A stretch of 64,000 nucleotides of DNA, taken from Symbiodinium natans. Its lineage: Eukaryota; Sar; Dinophyceae; Suessiales; Symbiodiniaceae. Under the pieces are notes generated by a model, which saw only the letters and a program-made list of their open reading frames with translations, did not search any database and had not been told where the DNA came from. Below, piece after piece: positions 8,995 to 18,598 of the stretch; within the stretch, counting starts at the first letter, position 1; each line of letters starts with the position of its first letter. Position numbers and translations under genes: made by a program. The stretch lies in NCBI GenBank assembly GCA_905221605.1, contig CAJNDS010001946.1:622736-686735 (forward strand), given 5' to 3'.

Positions 8995-9953
8995 CGTGGC
9001 AATTGCTACAGAATAGAGCCCGGGAGTTAAAGCATGCGTCCCGGAAAGACAAGCAGTCGCTGGCCTCAGGTTTGAGAGCGTGGCACTCCTTCGCTACCAT
9101 GGTCCTGGGATACCTTGCGGAAGAATCCATCCCACCGCACTGCTCGCAGCACGTGCTCATGTACTTGACGCTCTTCAATAACGCAGGAACGGCCTCTAAC
9201 TACTTGGGTTGTCTGGTGTCGGCATGCAAGTATTGGGGTCTTTGCCAGGACTGGTACGATGACGAAGTTCGTATGGTCATACAAGGGCTCAAGAACCATC
9301 AAGCGCAAATGCAGCGGCAGTTGACGTGCAACACGTTGCTGTTAGATGAGGGCATCATGTCCCGGTTGGCGGCGTTGTGCAAGGAGCTCCCAGGCTTCGC
9401 AGTGGCGAGTGAGCTCTTCGTGTTGTCGTGGTCATTTTTGCTGCGCGTTCAATCTGAAGGCGTTCCACTGGAGGCAGGCGCCGATGCGGAGCTGCGAAGC
9501 TTGCCACCTCACAGGCATGCGGCAATCGTGCTGGATGAATTGGGAAACCTTCACTTGCGCTTGCGATGCCGCAAGAATCGCCCTGGCGGGTCATTGCTCA
9601 TGAGACCTTGCACCTGCAATGGGCCTGGAGGTTCGTTGTTATGTGCTCCTCATCGTGCGCAAGCCAGACTCGAGCAAATGGTGCCAGGCGAACGACTGTT
9701 CCCCGCCTCAGAGAGTCATTACTTGAGTCTGTTTAGGAAGGCGTTGAAGTTGTTAGGAGTGCCGCAAGCATCGAATTTTGGTTTCAAAGCTTTCAGAGCG
9801 GGCAGAGCCACGCAGCTTGCCAAAGAAGGCAAGCCTGTCCATGTGATCATGATGATGGGCGAGCGGCGAAATGCTGCCCTTTTGAATGACGTGTCTCCAG
9901 ATACATTAGATGCCGGAGTGTTCTGGCAGGAAGTGCATAGTGACACGACTTAA
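8958..9953 (+). CDS. Tyrosine recombinase (integrase) of the DIRS-like element, catalytic tyrosine replaced
   Basis: The 331-codon frame has the tyrosine recombinase layout: an N-terminal helical core-binding part and a C-terminal catalytic domain. With 8958 as residue 1, Arg I is residue 163 in LLRVQSEG, the beta-hairpin Lys is 206 (CRKNR), and the second Arg is 281 in KAFRAGRATQLA, where Lys stands at the usual His position. In the last box, GERRNAALLNDV, Arg 303 replaces the usual Trp/His and Asp 311 (9888-9890) stands where the nucleophilic Tyr is expected. A T-to-G change in a TAC codon would explain it. The frame is otherwise intact to the TAA. It would integrate circular cDNA, but without the tyrosine this copy should be inactive. 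Confidence 0.8.
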   Translation: MRVAGQIHDDGLTWQLLQNRARELKHASRKDKQSLASGLRAWHSFATMVLGYLAEESIPPHCSQHVLMYLTLFNNAGTASNYLGCLVSACKYWGLCQDWYDDEVRMVIQGLKNHQAQMQRQLTCNTLLLDEGIMSRLAALCKELPGFAVASELFVLSWSFLLRVQSEGVPLEAGADAELRSLPPHRHAAIVLDELGNLHLRLRCRKNRPGGSLLMRPCTCNGPGGSLLCAPHRAQARLEQMVPGERLFPASESHYLSLFRKALKLLGVPQASNFGFKAFRAGRATQLAKEGKPVHVIMMMGERRNAALLNDVSPDTLDAGVFWQEVHSDTT

Positions 9954-11035
9954 TTTGCCATGTGTCGGGGTGCAGAAGCTTCGTTGGGAGGGCGTGGTTG
10001 GGGTGGATGCAGGATGCCGTGCCCACGTTTACAGATGTCGGTGCTGAAAGCGCCTTCGTTAAAGGGGACGTGGGGGCTCGCAGATTTCACCTGACGTTCC
10101 CAACGACAGTATCAGGTGTGCCTCATAAGGAAAACACTTGCTTCTGCACTGAGTCTTGGCTGCATCATCTCCCAAGCCCATTTTGGCCTCAACCCTTTTG
10201 AAATGCTGAGAGTTGTGCAAGCAGTACCCCAGCATTCCAAATCGCCTCGACACTCTAGGAGTGCAGTGTGTCATTCGCACGAAGCCACGCGCTAGGGGAT
10301 CACCGTTGATCACCCAGGACTTTGCGCCCCAATCGTCGGCAGCAGCTTGGTCAGCTTGCTTGGCAACTGCACACCGGACTTTGTAAGACAAGCCCCGAAG
10401 TTTGGACCCAAGCTTCAGGCAAAGACTGGTCCAAAGAGACCGTCTCCTGGATTCTGGACGAGCTACACTCTGAAGGTACCGCAATGTACTGCAACATTTT
10501 GGGGTGCTTGCTGACAGCTCGGCTTGTGTTGTTTTCTCATGTGTCGCCGGCAGTTTACTTCCCTGGAGGCATGCCACCGTGGACAGAACTCTGTCACCCG
10601 GCAGCACTTGAAGCAAGATGTCCGATACACTGCCTGGACAAGTTGCAAAGCTCAACAGCCGCCAAACGGCGTTGAAGCCCTGCAAGCCTCTAGCATCTCA
10701 TCCTGAAAATTATATATGCTTGCCCAGTACAATATGGATACTTATGGGCCGTATGGCCTGTGCCTGGTCTGCACTGGTAGTCCCTCAGCATGATCCTCTT
10801 GGAACAGTGGTAACTTCACCGTCCTTTTGATGGCAAGATCTTCAAAAGCACGTGACTTCCGTTTGCGGCGTGGAACTGCTAGGGCCATGGCCTGACCAGA
10901 AGCAGCTCGTGTTAAATCTGACTTTTGGTTTCCTCCCGCATCGGGGATAGGGATCAACTCAAAGAATGATCAACAAAATTAGCTAGTGATCAAAGCATCA
11001 AGAACAGGATCAACAACCATTAAAATCTTCTTGGA
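9954..11035. other. 3' flank of the retroelement, no gene recognised
   Basis: Both strands have moderately long open frames here (for example minus 10059-10685 and plus 10322-10675), but neither shows a domain. The region may contain the element's 3' untranslated part and its terminal repeat. I could not find a matching repeat upstream of 4114 by eye. Confidence 0.4.
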
Positions 11036-11335
11036 GGGAAGATGCAGGAAGGAAGAAAGGAAGGAAGGAATTGAAGCTTGTGAATAGAATGCCGTGTTTG
11101 CAGCTTGCTGAATTGGCGGAAATGCAGAAATCCTGGATTTCTGTGTTTGCAGCCTGCGAATAGGCAGAAGTGCTGTAAATCATTGTATAGTATCTGGAGC
11201 TTGAGAAGCATCAGAATTGCCATATCTCATAGTATGTGGAACCTTCGAAAGGCAGAAACGCTGCACTCGTATTTTGCAAAGTTCGGAGCCTGCGATAGGC
11301 GGGACTTGCTTTCGTCGTATCCGGGGGCGGTGGGG

Positions 11336-11366
<31 letters not shown>

Positions 11367-11840
11367 CGGGGCAGCTCTACAATTGTATATTCAGATTTGA
11401 ATTCAAGAGAATCGGCAGAAAAAAGGAGCTGTGCTCGCACTGTTGCGAACCCCCGCTGTATCAAAGCCAAGCCGAAGCCAAGCTGAAAATTTTCACGTCC
11501 GGGAAGCCTGTGGATAGGCAAAAAATGCGGTCATTTGCTTTTGCAGCTTGCGTTTAGGCAGAAAAGCCGCATTTAACCATATTTGGAGCCTGCCAAGAAG
11601 GAGAAGCATTTGTTTGAGAGCTTGTGAATAGGTAGAAATGCTAAATTTTATGGCATGGATCCTGCCAATAGGATCTGATAGGCGCATAAACGCAAGATTT
11701 TTGAGATCTTTTGGAATGGGCAGAAACGTTTGCCACATCTCACCCAAAACCATGCTGCGCGCCCTCTCCTGGCTCGCCCGGACAGCCCAGATGGAGGCCC
11801 TCCTCAGCATGGTCTCGAACTGGCACACATGTTGTAAGTA
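11036..11840. repeat. Degenerate satellite with units around GCTTGCGAATAGGCAGAAATG
   Basis: Phrases such as CTTGTGAATAG, CCTGCGAATAGGCAGAAGTGCTG, CCTGCGATAGGCGGGA, CTGTGGATAGGCAAAAAATGC, TTGCGTTTAGGCAGAAAAGC and TTGTGAATAGGTAGAAATGC recur at roughly 45-80 base intervals. Each joins a conserved core to an AT-rich spacer. The array begins with a GGAA run at about 11050-11070. Confidence 0.75.
11337..11366. repeat. Poly-G run
   Basis: About 30 consecutive G inside the satellite. It can form G-quadruplexes and is error-prone for sequencing, so its length is uncertain. Confidence 0.9.
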
Positions 11841-11949
11841 ACAGTGGTTGGAGCCTTGCGAACCAAGACCGTACAGGGTTTGGACATATTTGTTTCTTGC
11901 CTGACTGTTAGATCCTTATTGGAGTTGTTAATCCCTCACCCTTGCCATC

Positions 11950-13442
11950 GAGGTCTGCTGGATGTTGGCAGCAGCTATGGCGCCTTCTGCGGTCGCGGGT
12001 TGCACGTGGTCGCGCTGGACTGACGGGAACTTCTTTAGGTCTTTGCTTGAAGAGCATGGGCTGGTGTCACCAGGTTTGTGGTCTGGGTGGATGCAGAAGT
12101 ATGCGCGCGTGGATGGGCGTAGTCTGTGCTCTGGTGAACACTTGCGGGGCAACCCATAAAGCTGAGACCAATTTCTGGGCTTCAAACTGCCTCCAGGATT
12201 TGGCCCCGGCACATCCAGAGGTCCTGGCTGGTGACTTCCTGCAGATCGAGGTGAAAGATGCCGGCTCCTTAAAAGAAATGGGGTGCGGGTCGAAGGGCTC
12301 AGGGGGCAGATGCGTCTACCCGACCTGGGCATAGGGCCACAGGGATCACAAAGGTTCAAGCTCATTCACAATTTTTTAAAGATGCGGAGGACCTCAAATA
12401 CCCGAAAGCCCAGGCCAAAGAGCTTCGGACCTTGGATGCCTCGGGTCGCTTGATTTCGCTCAAGGCCGCGAATGTCCCGAAGAGGTCAACCCACGTTGGG
12501 ATGTATTGAGCGGAATTTATGCAGAAGAAGGTAGAATTATATGTGGAACTAGGTGGGTTTGGGTGCTTTGCCTGCAGACAAATCGGACATCGCCCTCCGA
12601 GGGCTTCGAGAGTCCCATGGTTTGCCCAATCTGTTTGGGAGGCCGCGGGTTTCGACGCTGTGGTGATGAGCCTGGCAGCTGGCTCAGGTTGACTCAGATG
12701 GCGGTTTACGATGTTAGTGGTACGGGGTCCTTGTTATACGGGGTCCCTACTATTTGGGGGTCTATATTAGGGGTCCCTAGCAATCGTGAACCCCCAGATG
12801 GTCCGGGTGCTGGATCGATTTAATTGAAGCCTGCCAGGCGAGACTAGAGTCGAATCAGTTTGAAATGGTGGAAAAGCGCCGATTCCGCCGAAGCTTATGT
12901 CGGTCTGCAAAAAAAGCTTAGATCCCAAATCCCTAAAGACATGCTGGCGTGAATCTTGCAAGAGGTCCTATCATTCCTGCCGACGCCACAGCTTCGTCGA
13001 GCCACCCGGATGACCCATGTGTGCCATGCCAACTTCATGTGTTGTTTGCACTGCCATAGTCACTATCACCGTTGTGGGTTCACACCCCACCCCGCATTTT
13101 TACTTGCACATGCCTGCCTTCGCGTTTTTCTTTAAGCTGTACATGCCCGGATCGCTCGTTTTGCAAGGCTGCAGCCCAAAACCCGAAATGGAAGGGAGAT
13201 GTTCGCCCACTCATCCTCGAATCATTCTGTGGCAAATGGAGCAGCCCACAACCCCCCTGATTGTTGGTGGTATGTGTCCCCGCTACTCCATCCGAGCCCG
13301 TGCCGTTTCCTGTTTATGCCGCATCATGCTGTTGGAAACATTTGCAACCCTCATCACTCATTCGACCCAGGCGATGCTGGATCAGGCTCGCCGATGCCTG
13401 TGCCCGGGAGGAGCGCTCCTCCTCGTAGAGAGCCTTGGATAG
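11950..13442 (+). CDS. Bmt2-like rRNA adenine-N1 methyltransferase, at least six small exons
   Basis: Exons rejoin into the Bmt2 (25S rRNA m1A) methyltransferase pattern. Exon A (about 11953-12017) has SAM motif I, LLDVGSSYGAF, then VVAL. A GA-AG intron (12018-12196) follows. Exon B from 12197 continues DLAPAHPEVLAGDFLQIEV. Exon C (about 12381-12464) gives AEDLKYPKAQAKELRT and later LISLK. A GC-AG intron (12465-12641) has AGGCCGCG at both ends. Exon D (12642-12674) reads AAGFDAVVMSL, motif IV. A GC-AG intron (12675-12964) precedes exon E (12965-13009), VLSFLPTPQLRRATR. Exon F (13371-13440) reads AMLDQARRCLCPGGALLLVE. A later exon near 13655-13740 (EFLVQEALSAAGFEIRRLVY) is possible. The enzyme would methylate an adenine of large-subunit rRNA in the nucleolus. 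N-terminal exons, the B-C and E-F borders and the gene end are not settled. Confidence 0.75.
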
Positions 13443-13482
13443 CCTTGGGCCACAGCTCAGTCCCGGAAGATTGTAACCGTCC

Positions 13483-14060
13483 TCAATTTGCTGACTGAGA
13501 TCGCCGATCTTGCTGAGGAAGACTTCCTTAGCACCAACCGGTCCATCCGGCGCCACACAGCGCCGGCGCTTCGAGGCCATCTGAAGAATCGGCGATCCTG
13601 GCTAGCAACCCTTGCAGTAGTCAGCTTTCCGTTGCGCCAAGCTGCGTGGGGCAATGATGGGCAATGGCAAGCTGTTGAGTTTTTGGTGCAGGAAGCGCTG
13701 TCCGCTGCTGGCTTTGAGATAAGGAGGCTCGTCTATGCAAGAGATGAAGTGGCAGCATCTTGTGTTCGTCACGCTTCTCCAGGAAAACGAAACTCCTGCG
13801 CAGCCCGAAACAACTAAACCCCAGATGACCCTGAAGATCTTAGCAGGGTCTGCCTCATCGGCACCAGTAAAACTCTGAGGCACCTCAATGGATCTACAGC
13901 TCCCATAAGCGCGAAGCGCAACAATGCTGGAAGCATTGAGGTCCCACCGCCCCATGCCCTTCTGGTCCTCGAGGTATGCAGCTGTTGGGCATCTTGAAGG
14001 TGAACGGCATCCCCACGCTCATGCCTGGCACCTCCAGCTGGGTGCCCGGGAAGCGAGACC
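13483..14060 (-). CDS. Unidentified minus-strand coding segments
   Basis: Read on the minus strand, about 14060-13975 gives FPGTQLEVPGMSVGMPFTFK. About 13972-13790 gives EDQKGMGRWDLNASSIVALR and then a long charged stretch ending VIWGLVVSGCAGV. 13580-13483 gives MASKRRRCVAPDGPVGAKEV and then SKIGDLSQQIEDG, ending before a GT. These have natural protein composition over 25-60 codons. KGMGRW loosely recalls the KGTGRW of 6-phosphogluconate dehydrogenase, but the surroundings do not fit, so I make no assignment. The last segment lies within the span of the plus-strand methyltransferase gene, in sequence that would be its intron or 3' part. One of the two readings may be wrong. Confidence 0.4.
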
Positions 14061-14189
14061 CCATTTGCTGTTTGGGGGGAGATGTAAGCCGACGCCAGCC
14101 CAGCCTTGCGCAGTGAGCAGTTGTGAAGCACAGCAGGGAAGCTTGGTAGGTAACAAAACGCTCTCGGCTAAGCGCTGAGGGTTTCAAGT

Positions 14190-15950
14190 CAGGGGCTTTG
14201 GGCCCCCGTTGCGAATAAGGACATTCACTGGGAAGTGTAACACCTGCTCAGCCGAGGCGGGCAGACGTCCCGCTTCAGCCGGAGCCACTACCACGGTTCA
14301 AGGAGGCGTTTGGTTCACATGGTGCAGATGGCTAGTTGTCCCTAAACAATCCTGAGTCCTAAGCCTGTTTAAAGGAGTGGAGGTTGTCAGCGTCCAGTCC
14401 ACAAGCCATACGAGCCCAGGGTTGAATCTGCCATGACTGGATTCGTATCAGGGCAGTGGGGCATGGTGCAAGGCTAATCCCGCTCTGTTGTGCTGCATCA
14501 GGACGAGATGTCTGAGAGAGCAGCGGAGCAAGAGCAAGATCTACAAAATGACGTGCAGCTTTGTTCTCTTGTTTGCACACTTGCACTGCCCTGCATTCTC
14601 AAGCTAGCCTTATGCTTGTCGTTTTTGAAACAACGGGTTGCAGAATGTTGCAGAATGTTGTAGATGACCTGTGCTCTGGAATGTGCGTCAACTCTGCTGA
14701 TGAGGTTCGTCATGCAAGTATCTTCCTCGTCCTGTGCAGGAGACGGGCGAAGTGAGCTTCAGTCTCCATCATTTCTTGCTCATACCGCTGGCAAGTGATG
14801 TGCCCAAGCTTGCGACCAGTACGCTCGGGCGTGCAGTTAGCTGCAAGCGGGCTCGCATCAGTCAAGCCGTCTTGAAAAGGTTCGCCAACTAAGTGGCTTC
14901 CTAGACCAATAGAAGATCCCTTTCGACTTATTCTGCAGCAGCATACCGCAGCTGTTGCTCAAGCACCCCTGGCACTGCCAGAGCCTCGTTTCAGACATGA
15001 TCGAATCTGGCTGCTAGACCGCTGGGCCGCCAGCCTCCACACTGCCTGCGTCAAGGCATGACATGCATGACAACGCGTAACGGAAGAAACCCAGACATGG
15101 ATCCAGATGCATGCGTTGGGAACCTCCCAGATGTGCCACTAGCCAGGGCACGAATCTGAAGGAAGGAGTTTGCTCGATCTTACTTGGCTTATACTTTTTG
15201 TAGGGTGAGAGCTTGGGCCGCTTGAGCCATGGAGCCCCAGTCGCAATCGCCGGCGAGGCTTCCCGGGGCCAGAACTTAGAATTTTGTCAGCGGTCTCTGC
15301 TAGCGCAAGCTCCTGATCCGCAGACATCCTTTCTGAGCTGAGAGAGGCTGGCCCTGGAGTTCAGAGTGCCATGCGCTTCGAGCTCAGAGCCATCTTCGGA
15401 TGCAGAATGATGTAGGTTTTTCTGTTGTTTTTTAAAGTGATATTTTGACAGTTAAAGTTGGGACCTTGATACAGGAAGGGTTTTCGGAGTGGCTGACGGA
15501 TTTGGGCCCGGACACTCGTAAACGCAGGCCAGCTTCGAGTCACAGTTTTATTCTTGCACCAGAGCAAAGGCCACATGATCTCTTCCAGCTAAAGACTTTG
15601 CTGCTTCTTCCAGTCCTTAACGTAACATGGCTGAGCCTCTGCGCTGGTTGAGTCGCACTGCCACCGAAACGGCTTGAGGCTTGAGGATAGGCCGAGGAGT
15701 CCGTGACCCTAGCACAATGTACGGGGCGGAGCATGGAGCACGCAGGCGCCGGTGCCCTCCGCGCCGTCTACCTTACCGAGAAGAGGCAGCTTCGTTTCTA
15801 TTTAGCAGCTATCTTCGGTAGGGTTTGCGCAGATTCTATGAGTCCGTAGGCTAGACAGAGGTTCTCAAGGTAGTTCAGTAATTTTAACGCTACGCGGCCC
15901 GCCTCGGCCCGGCCCAGCGCATCCGCGTGAGCATGGTGACTGGACCCCAA
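14190..15950. other. Mostly empty region
   Basis: One possible plus-strand exon lies near 14500-14620 (DEMSERAAEQEQDLQNDVQL), after an AG and in an acidic, coil-like style. Nothing else recognisable was found on either strand. Confidence 0.4.
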
Positions 15951-15954
15951 GCAA

Positions 15955-16080
15955 TAAGGGTTGGGTTGAGGGTTTAGGGTTCCGGGTTTATGGTTTATGG
16001 TTTGGGGTTTAGGGTTGAGGGTTAGTTTAGGATTGAGGGCTTAGGGCTCAAGATTCACGCTGTTGGGGTTTAGGGTTTTC
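15955..16080. repeat. Degenerate interstitial telomere-like TTTAGGG repeats
   Basis: Units such as TTTAGGG, GTTTATG, TTTGGGG, TTGAGGG and GCTTAGGG follow one another for about 125 bases. TTTAGGG is the telomeric repeat reported for dinoflagellates and plants. The mixture of variants indicates an old internal copy, not a chromosome end. Confidence 0.75.
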
Positions 16081-16157
16081 AAGGTTCAAGGCGCAAGGGT
16101 GACGGTTCGGCTTGGATTGATCGTAGGGTGCTTCGGCGTTTTGTGGGCGTTTTGTCA

Positions 16158-16492
16158 GCCGGGTGGGGGGGTGGGTGGGGGCGGGTGGGGAGGGTGGGGG
16201 GTAGGGGGGGGGCGGGTGGGGGGCCTTCTTCAACGCCTCTGGTCCTGCACATTAAAAAAAGGGGGGGCGGTAGGTGGGGGGGGTGGGGTATGGGGGGGGG
16301 GTGGTGGGGGGGGTAGGGGGGGGGTATGGGGGGGGGGTGGTTGGGGGGGGGGGGGGGTGGGGGGGGGGGGGGGGGGGGTTGGGGAGGGGGGAAGGGGGGG
16401 GGGGGGGGTTGTTGGGGGGGGGTAGGGGGGGGGGGGGGGGGTAGGTAGGGGGGGGGGGGAGGGGGGGAGGGGGGGGGGAAGGTTGGTGTGGC
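16158..16492. repeat. Extremely G-rich low-complexity tract
   Basis: About 330 bases of G runs broken by single T, GT or A (GGGTGGGG, GGTAGGGG), with a short unique insert near 16227-16258. There is strong G-quadruplex potential on the plus strand. Long Pro- or Gly-rich frames through it are artefacts of composition. Confidence 0.95.
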
Positions 16493-16499
16493 GAAACCT

Positions 16500-17430
16500 G
16501 AAAAGCGAAAAGGGCCCTGCTGGGGTGGGCTGCAACTGCTTCTGGTCCTGGCGAGACATCCGCTTGCGGACCCTCCTCTCCTAGGGGGGGTACCCATTTG
16601 AAGCAAAAAAAGGGGGCCGAAAAGTGGCTTTGGGTCTGGATTTGGAGGGGGGTGCCTGTTCTGACAACCTATACACCTTCGGCCCGAGGCCTCGGCGGAT
16701 TTTTGACGGATAACAGAAGATGTGCAATGATTTGTTGCAGCACGATCAGAAGCAACGACTTCTGTTCTATGCAATGTTTCGAGGCATGCAAGGGAGCTTC
16801 ACTGCGTAGCACGCGTAGCTAGTGCAACATCCTACTTGCAGCACAGCACTACAATACATTACAATACCACGCATGTGCAGGACTGAGGCAGGTTTAATGG
16901 GTTAAGGGCTGCACTTCATGCTTTGCAACCTGAAGATTAAACTCAGTGCTGCAGGCAGACCATGGTGCAGCCAAGTCGTCTCCGTCAGGGCCCAGATGGA
17001 GCGAGTGTTTCCGCGATTTTCCACGGCATGTTTTCACTTCGAGATGCAGCAGGAACATGACCAGGCCTGACCTGAAATTACGGGCCCACAGTGTCCACAG
17101 TGTCCACAGCAGATTCGGAGACGAAGACGCCGACAGGGCGAGGTTTCTGGTTCACCTCAAAGCACGGTGCAGCCGAATGTAGGCATGCACGTCTTAGTCC
17201 GAGGCGGCGAGCTTCACCATTGCAGCAACCAGCTCCACGTGGCATCGCCGAAGGGTTATCCTGCGACAAGGCTTGTCATCTTGTGGCAGCTGCTCTGAGA
17301 ACTCGGTTGGACTCTTGTTGGAAGATTCACTTCGGCTTCAATCTTTACAATGCTGTCACTCCCACCGCTGCAAAGTCTGCAAAGTTGTTAGATGTAAGAT
17401 TCTGATCTTGCGGCCGCAAGCCGCTATGCG
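16500..17430. other. No gene recognised
   Basis: Contains a tandem CACAGTGTC duplication near 17088-17107 and open frames without motifs. Confidence 0.45.
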
Positions 17431-17432
17431 CC

Positions 17433-17813
17433 ATGGAGAACCTAGAGCCATGCCATTATCTTCGTGTCACCACAGGAGTCCAGGAGAAGGTGCTTGACAT
17501 GTATGGCACCTGGATTGTCGGGAGAGCAAAAGTAATCTTCATTCCCGCTGCGGCGGCCTCCACAGTGCATCCGTGCATCACCATGACCTTGGGGTTGAAA
17601 CTCATGCATCGACAGTACGCGTGGCGTTTCTCACTGTGTGAGCCTTTGCCATTTGTAACCTTCAAGAGATTTGCGCTTAGGTCGGAGCTTGAACAGCGCA
17701 TTCAGGAGATGCAGAGTTTGCGAGTCGATGCCTCAGCTTTGAATAGTTTTGCCGGCTTCATGGCTTGTGCATGGCTTGTGCATGGCTCGTGCGTGCAGTG
17801 GAGGGTTGATTGA
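17433..17813 (+). CDS. Possible ORF of unknown function
   Basis: ATG at 17433 (context GCCATGG) opens 126 codons. The middle is hydrophobic and the part near residue 85-100 (RSELEQRIQEMQSLRV) looks like a short coiled coil. There is no family match. It could be one or two exons of the same gene as the SAP exon immediately downstream, or chance. Confidence 0.3.
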   Translation: MENLEPCHYLRVTTGVQEKVLDMYGTWIVGRAKVIFIPAAAASTVHPCITMTLGLKLMHRQYAWRFSLCEPLPFVTFKRFALRSELEQRIQEMQSLRVDASALNSFAGFMACAWLVHGSCVQWRVD

Positions 17814-17845
17814 ACACGATGGACTTTCGTGCACGACAAATCATA

Positions 17846-18266
17846 CCAATCCGGAGCCCAGACGCGGAGGTCCGGGATCTTCGGGCTGAACTCGAGGGCT
17901 TGGGCCTCTCCACTCGTGGCCGCGTGGATCGAGAGCCAGGGCCTGGGAAGAGGGAAGCTACGCTCAGCGCCTAAGCTTTTTGATATCTTTTTGATCATTG
18001 TCATGTGCTGCGAGTTGCCGCGTGACAATCAGTCTGGAGATCTCCAAAAAATACTCCGACATGTCACGTAGAGCCCCAGGTTGATTGGATTGCACTTCAC
18101 TACATCTCACGCTGACAGGTCCCTGGTTGAACTGCTGAATACAGAGGGTCGCAGGCCACGGTTGTTGCCACGCGGTCACGGAGCGGCATATCTGAAGCCA
18201 CCTCAGCCTCAAAAGGAAATCTGTGTTGTACTACCAGACTCGCTTATCCTCGCGTTCATGGCCTAA
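17846..18266 (+). CDS. SAP-motif exon(s)
   Basis: About 17846-17940 encodes VRDLRAELEGLGLSTRGRV, which matches the SAP helix-extension-helix pattern (L-x-x-L-x-x-x-G-L-S-x-x-G). SAP motifs bind DNA or RNA and are common in nuclear and organellar proteins. A second open piece after an AG near 18118 encodes SLVELLNTEGRRPRLL and could be the next exon, since SAP motifs often end with a leucine-rich second helix. The remainder of the protein was not found. The motif call is fairly secure; the second exon is a guess. Confidence 0.5.
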
Positions 18267-18598
18267 GAAGGCCTTGAAAGCGTGCCACTGCTACTGAGCC
18301 TGTCCAGGGTGCTCTTCACGGGCCACGCTGAGGATGCAGAGGCCAGCATGTAGAGAGCAAAGGGATACTCAAAGGTTCCTTGTTTTTGACAGAGCCGGGG
18401 TGTCGCCGGACCTCGGTGTCTCAGATTCTCCAGCTGGCGCTGCAGCATGAAGGGATACACAATGAGACACAATGTGCATCCGCATTGCTATAGGCAATTA
18501 AAACTCGAGGCCTCGAAGGAGTCTGGACGCATAAGTTCGTCGTTTGGACCGTAAGCCGTAAGCTGTAATAGCCTGGTCTTGAGTTCCAGTTAGGGATC

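Larger units (their letters stand above)
4075..9953 (+). mobile_element. DIRS-like (tyrosine recombinase) retrotransposon, damaged copy
   Basis: Five modules follow each other on the plus strand: gag-like (4114-5406), methyltransferase-like (5407-6200, broken), linker (6201-6719, broken), reverse transcriptase plus RNase H (6720-8162) and tyrosine recombinase with an N-terminal module (8314-9953). RT/RNase H combined with a tyrosine recombinase and no DDE integrase is diagnostic of the DIRS order of LTR-less retrotransposons. Such elements replicate through an RNA and integrate as a circle without target-site duplication. No inverted or split direct terminal repeats were found by eye, so the true ends are unknown and may lie in 3000-4114 and 9954-10700. 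Stops, frame changes and a lost catalytic tyrosine indicate an inactive copy. Confidence 0.85.

Noticed and set aside
10059-10685. 208-codon minus-strand frame behind the retroelement
   Set aside because: No domain and irregular composition; the plus strand is partly open as well.
13800-13972. KGMGRW segment as 6-phosphogluconate dehydrogenase
   Set aside because: Only six residues agree; the following sequence does not match the family.
16079-16774. Pro-rich 231-codon minus-strand frame
   Set aside because: Runs through the G-rich tract; composition only.
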